Of a DNA stretch of 64,000 bases, positions 63,406-64,000 are shown piece by piece (positions within the stretch are counted from its first letter, which is position 1; each line of letters opens with the position of its first letter). A program made the position numbers and the translations under genes. Source of the DNA: Deltaproteobacteria bacterium (GTDB lineage: Bacteria > Myxococcota > JADLHZ01); assembly GCA_020848545.1 (NCBI GenBank), contig JADLHZ010000122.1, forward strand, positions 62,001-126,000, in the 5' to 3' direction. The notes below the pieces were generated by a model, which ran no database searches, was not told the origin of the DNA, and was given only the letters and a program-made list of their open reading frames with translations.

Positions 63406-64000
<595 letters not shown>

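Overview
The window is GC-rich, strongly third-position-biased bacterial chromosome, densely packed with about 33 protein genes. I see no tRNA, rRNA, CRISPR array, insertion sequence or prophage. A Myxococcota/deltaproteobacterial origin is the best fit (inference). The supporting signs are a lipoprotein with myxobacterial-type Cys-rich repeats, a membrane Ser/Thr kinase with a PEGA tail, an alternative complex III operon joined to a caa3 oxidase, a bacterial alpha-2-macroglobulin next to PBP1C, and a trmFO-xerC-hslV-hslU cluster. A FliA-type sigma factor with a small FlgM-like gene suggests a flagellated relative.

Layout. (1) 1-12.6 kb: a methyltransferase/Nudix-like fusion, the sigma-28/anti-sigma-28 pair, a TPR plus cyclic-nucleotide-binding-fold protein, a 1685-residue zinc-ribbon/coiled-coil/polytopic membrane protein, a CsgG-like protein, and an ABC-2 permease translationally coupled to an LptC-like lipoprotein. 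(2) 12.6-24 kb: one gene for a 3794-residue protein on the minus strand, with two GGDEF-like domains, a C39-like cysteine-protease signature and a clan-CD-like His/Cys signature near its end. This is the most unusual object in the window. (3) 24-36 kb: a TonB-like protein, divergent from alpha-2-macroglobulin and pbpC (coupled by a GTGA overlap), then an M28 peptidase and a Cys-tailed lipoprotein. (4) 36-51 kb, all minus strand: a DUF4215-like/propeller lipoprotein and the respiratory operon actA-actB-actD-actE-actF-small membrane gene-SCO-coxB-coxA-coxC-coxD. No actC lies between actB and actD. Upstream of actA is a lipoprotein gene that makes a PG_binding_1 domain only if two frameshifts are corrected. 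(5) 51.7-59.5 kb: PEGA and propeller-like envelope proteins, the Ser/Thr kinase, glycogen phosphorylase and coaBC, all minus strand. (6) 59.5-64 kb, plus strand: dprA, trmFO, xerC, hslV and the start of hslU, cut by the window end.

How the genes work together. The respiratory operon would pass electrons from quinol through ActB/ActA/ActE to a caa3-type oxidase, with SCO loading copper; the missing ActC must be encoded elsewhere or replaced. A2M and PBP1C form the known periplasmic defence and peptidoglycan-repair pair. HslVU is a cytoplasmic protease. XerC resolves chromosome dimers, TrmFO methylates tRNA U54 and DprA handles incoming single-stranded DNA.

Non-coding structure. Two short sequence families sharing a GGTCCC/GGGACC core recur between genes: a hairpin form (50747-50799 and 62757-62784) and an 18-base form, CTTCCCCGGTCCCTTTTC and close variants (three copies at 25253-25321, one at 51670-51686). 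A 67-base imperfect hairpin and a 13-base tandem repeat lie in the 460-base gap at 51250-51710.
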